Under the pieces are notes generated by a model. That model was not told the origin of the DNA. It made no database searches and worked only from the letters and a program-made list of their open reading frames with translations. The translations under genes were made by a program, and so were the position numbers. Of a DNA stretch of 12,123 nt, positions 11,452 to 12,123 are shown piece by piece; position 1 is the first letter of the stretch, and every line of letters starts with the position of its first letter. This DNA comes from Lachnospiraceae bacterium (GTDB lineage Bacteria; Bacillota; Clostridia; Lachnospirales; Lachnospiraceae): positions 1 through 12,123 of the forward strand of contig DOWG01000286.1 of NCBI GenBank assembly GCA_003519685.1, in the 5' to 3' direction.

Positions 11452-11961
11452 TCAGTCATCATCTATGTAATCCGCAATATCTCCGGAGCCTCTTGCCAAA
11501 CCGGTAATTCCGGTACGGACAAGTTCTTTGATGGTATACTGACCCAGTAAATTGATAAATGCATCTATTTTATTTTGATTTCCGGTAAGTTCAATCATTA
11601 AGGAATCTACTGCGACATCCACGATCTTGGCACGGAAGATATCTGCAATTGACATGATCGGCTGCCTCTCTTTATCGGTAGCCGCTACTTTTACTAAGAT
11701 CAATTCGCGGGTAACCGATTCTCCAGGAAGCAATTCCACAATCTCCTTGACATCCTCCAATTTATTCAGCTGTTTCCTTATCTGCTCTAAGATTTGATCC
11801 TCACCATGAGCTAATACGGTCATTCTGGAAATTGCCGGATTCTGTGTTTCTCCCACAGTCAGGCTATCGATATTATAACCTCTTCTGCTAAATAGCCCCG
11901 CCACGCGGCTGAGTACCCCGGCGGTATTATCCACAAGAATTGACAATACGATTCTCTTCAT
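11452..11961 (-). CDS. ilvN: Acetolactate synthase small (regulatory) subunit
   Basis: A 169-residue protein, the usual length. An ACT domain occupies about residues 3-75 (VLSILVDNTAGVLSRVAGLF, then RRGYNIDSLTVG), followed by the C-terminal regulatory domain (ELILVKVAA, LMIELTGN, IKELVRTGITGLARG). It binds the catalytic subunit IlvB, stimulates it and confers feedback inhibition by valine. The catalytic subunit is not in the window and may lie elsewhere, since the upstream DNA to the edge is a promoter and leader. The start at 11961 follows AAAGGAG. A longer frame from 12021 would run through the leader terminator and is rejected. It forms an operon with ilvC. In many databases the gene in this group is called ilvN or ilvH. 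Confidence 0.94.
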   Translation of the reverse strand: MKRIVLSILVDNTAGVLSRVAGLFSRRGYNIDSLTVGETQNPAISRMTVLAHGEDQILEQIRKQLNKLEDVKEIVELLPGESVTRELILVKVAATDKERQPIMSIADIFRAKIVDVAVDSLMIELTGNQNKIDAFINLLGQYTIKELVRTGITGLARGSGDIADYIDDD

Positions 11962-12005
11962 AGCAAGCTCCTTTCTATGATAAATAATAGCAGGCAATTG
12001 TTTAC

Positions 12006-12044
12006 AAAAAAGCCCTACCACAGTTCACTCTGTAATGGGGCTTC
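12006..12044 (-). terminator. Leader terminator (attenuator) before ilvN
   Basis: AAGCCC-C-ATTACAG pairs with CTGTGGT-A-GGGCTT over 14 positions with one mismatch and two G-U pairs, loop AGTGAA, then six T residues on the minus strand. It lies between the promoter and ilvN, so transcripts must pass it, as expected for attenuation. ACAACAG upstream (12045-12051) could pair with CTGTGGT in the 3' arm, six of seven positions, as an antiterminator. Confidence 0.75.
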
Positions 12045-12075
12045 TGTTGTTGAACGTCAATACTAAGTTGAAATA

Positions 12076-12105
12076 ATTGTAACAGACCGTCAATCGATTT
12101 GTCAA
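12076..12105 (-). promoter_or_regulatory. Promoter of the ilvN-ilvC operon
   Basis: TTGACA, 18 bases, then TACAAT on the minus strand, with a start near 12069. The transcript would have a leader of about 108 bases before the ilvN ATG, containing the terminator. No T-box sequence (GGTGG-ACCGCG) and no leucine/valine-rich leader peptide is evident in this leader. Confidence 0.7.
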
Positions 12106-12123
12106 TATTGCGTTCCTTCATAC

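Noticed and set aside
11962..12021. Longer ilvN frame starting at 12021
   Set aside because: It would begin inside the leader terminator and lacks a ribosome binding site. The ATG at 11961 has AAAGGAG and gives the normal ACT-domain start.

Overview
The window looks like chromosomal DNA of a low-GC Gram-positive anaerobe of the class Clostridia, most likely Lachnospiraceae or a close relative. This is inferred from AT-rich intergenic DNA, AGGAGG-type ribosome binding sites, consensus sigma-A promoters, and clostridial families (CD3324-type regulator, DUF1062, ABC-F ribosome protection protein, ISLre2 transposase remnant). Almost all genes lie on the minus strand. The plus-strand exceptions are two small genes and one 11-codon mini-ORF. 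There is no rRNA, tRNA, CRISPR array or intact mobile element.

Layout. Positions 1-1726 hold a FetA/FetB-type ABC exporter pair (fetA 1091-1726, fetB 169-942) with a palindrome-rich spacer. 1727-2677 holds a 43-residue Lys-rich protein, one copy of a dispersed 36-base repeat, and a long hairpin. 2678-4211 encodes a LURP-one/YxjI-like protein and a CPBP membrane protease. 4383-5145 carries a 5'-truncated DUF1062 pseudogene fused out of frame to a CD3324-family regulator, itself preceded by a possible 8-codon leader peptide and two hairpins. 5289-7077 has a 56-residue orphan ORF convergent with an ABC-F protein. 7168-7549 looks like a promoter, a structured leader or small RNA, and a strong intrinsic terminator upstream of the ABC-F gene. 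7558-8424 is a soluble-looking lytic transglycosylase with a consensus promoter. 8425-9009 has no ordinary gene, only a mini-ORF with a perfect ribosome binding site and hairpins. 9010-9844 encodes a small secreted protein and a small two-helix membrane protein. 9845-10306 is decayed DNA containing an ISLre2 transposase relic. 10307-12105 is an ilvN-ilvC branched-chain amino acid unit behind a promoter and a leader terminator.

Working together. IlvN is the regulatory subunit of acetolactate synthase, and IlvC converts the acetohydroxy acid product, so the two serve consecutive steps of valine/isoleucine synthesis. FetAB would remove metal from the cytoplasm. The ABC-F protein would protect the ribosome, and its leader resembles the attenuator arrangement known for antibiotic-inducible members of that family.

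The main theme beyond ordinary genes is RNA-level control. Four unrelated genes (fetB, the YxjI-like gene, the CPBP gene, ilvC) share a leader segment (AAAAGCC-CGC--GAAATGAG) close to the start codon. Several transcripts begin with terminators, leader peptides or competing hairpins. No feature could be checked by database search, so functional names rest on motif recognition.
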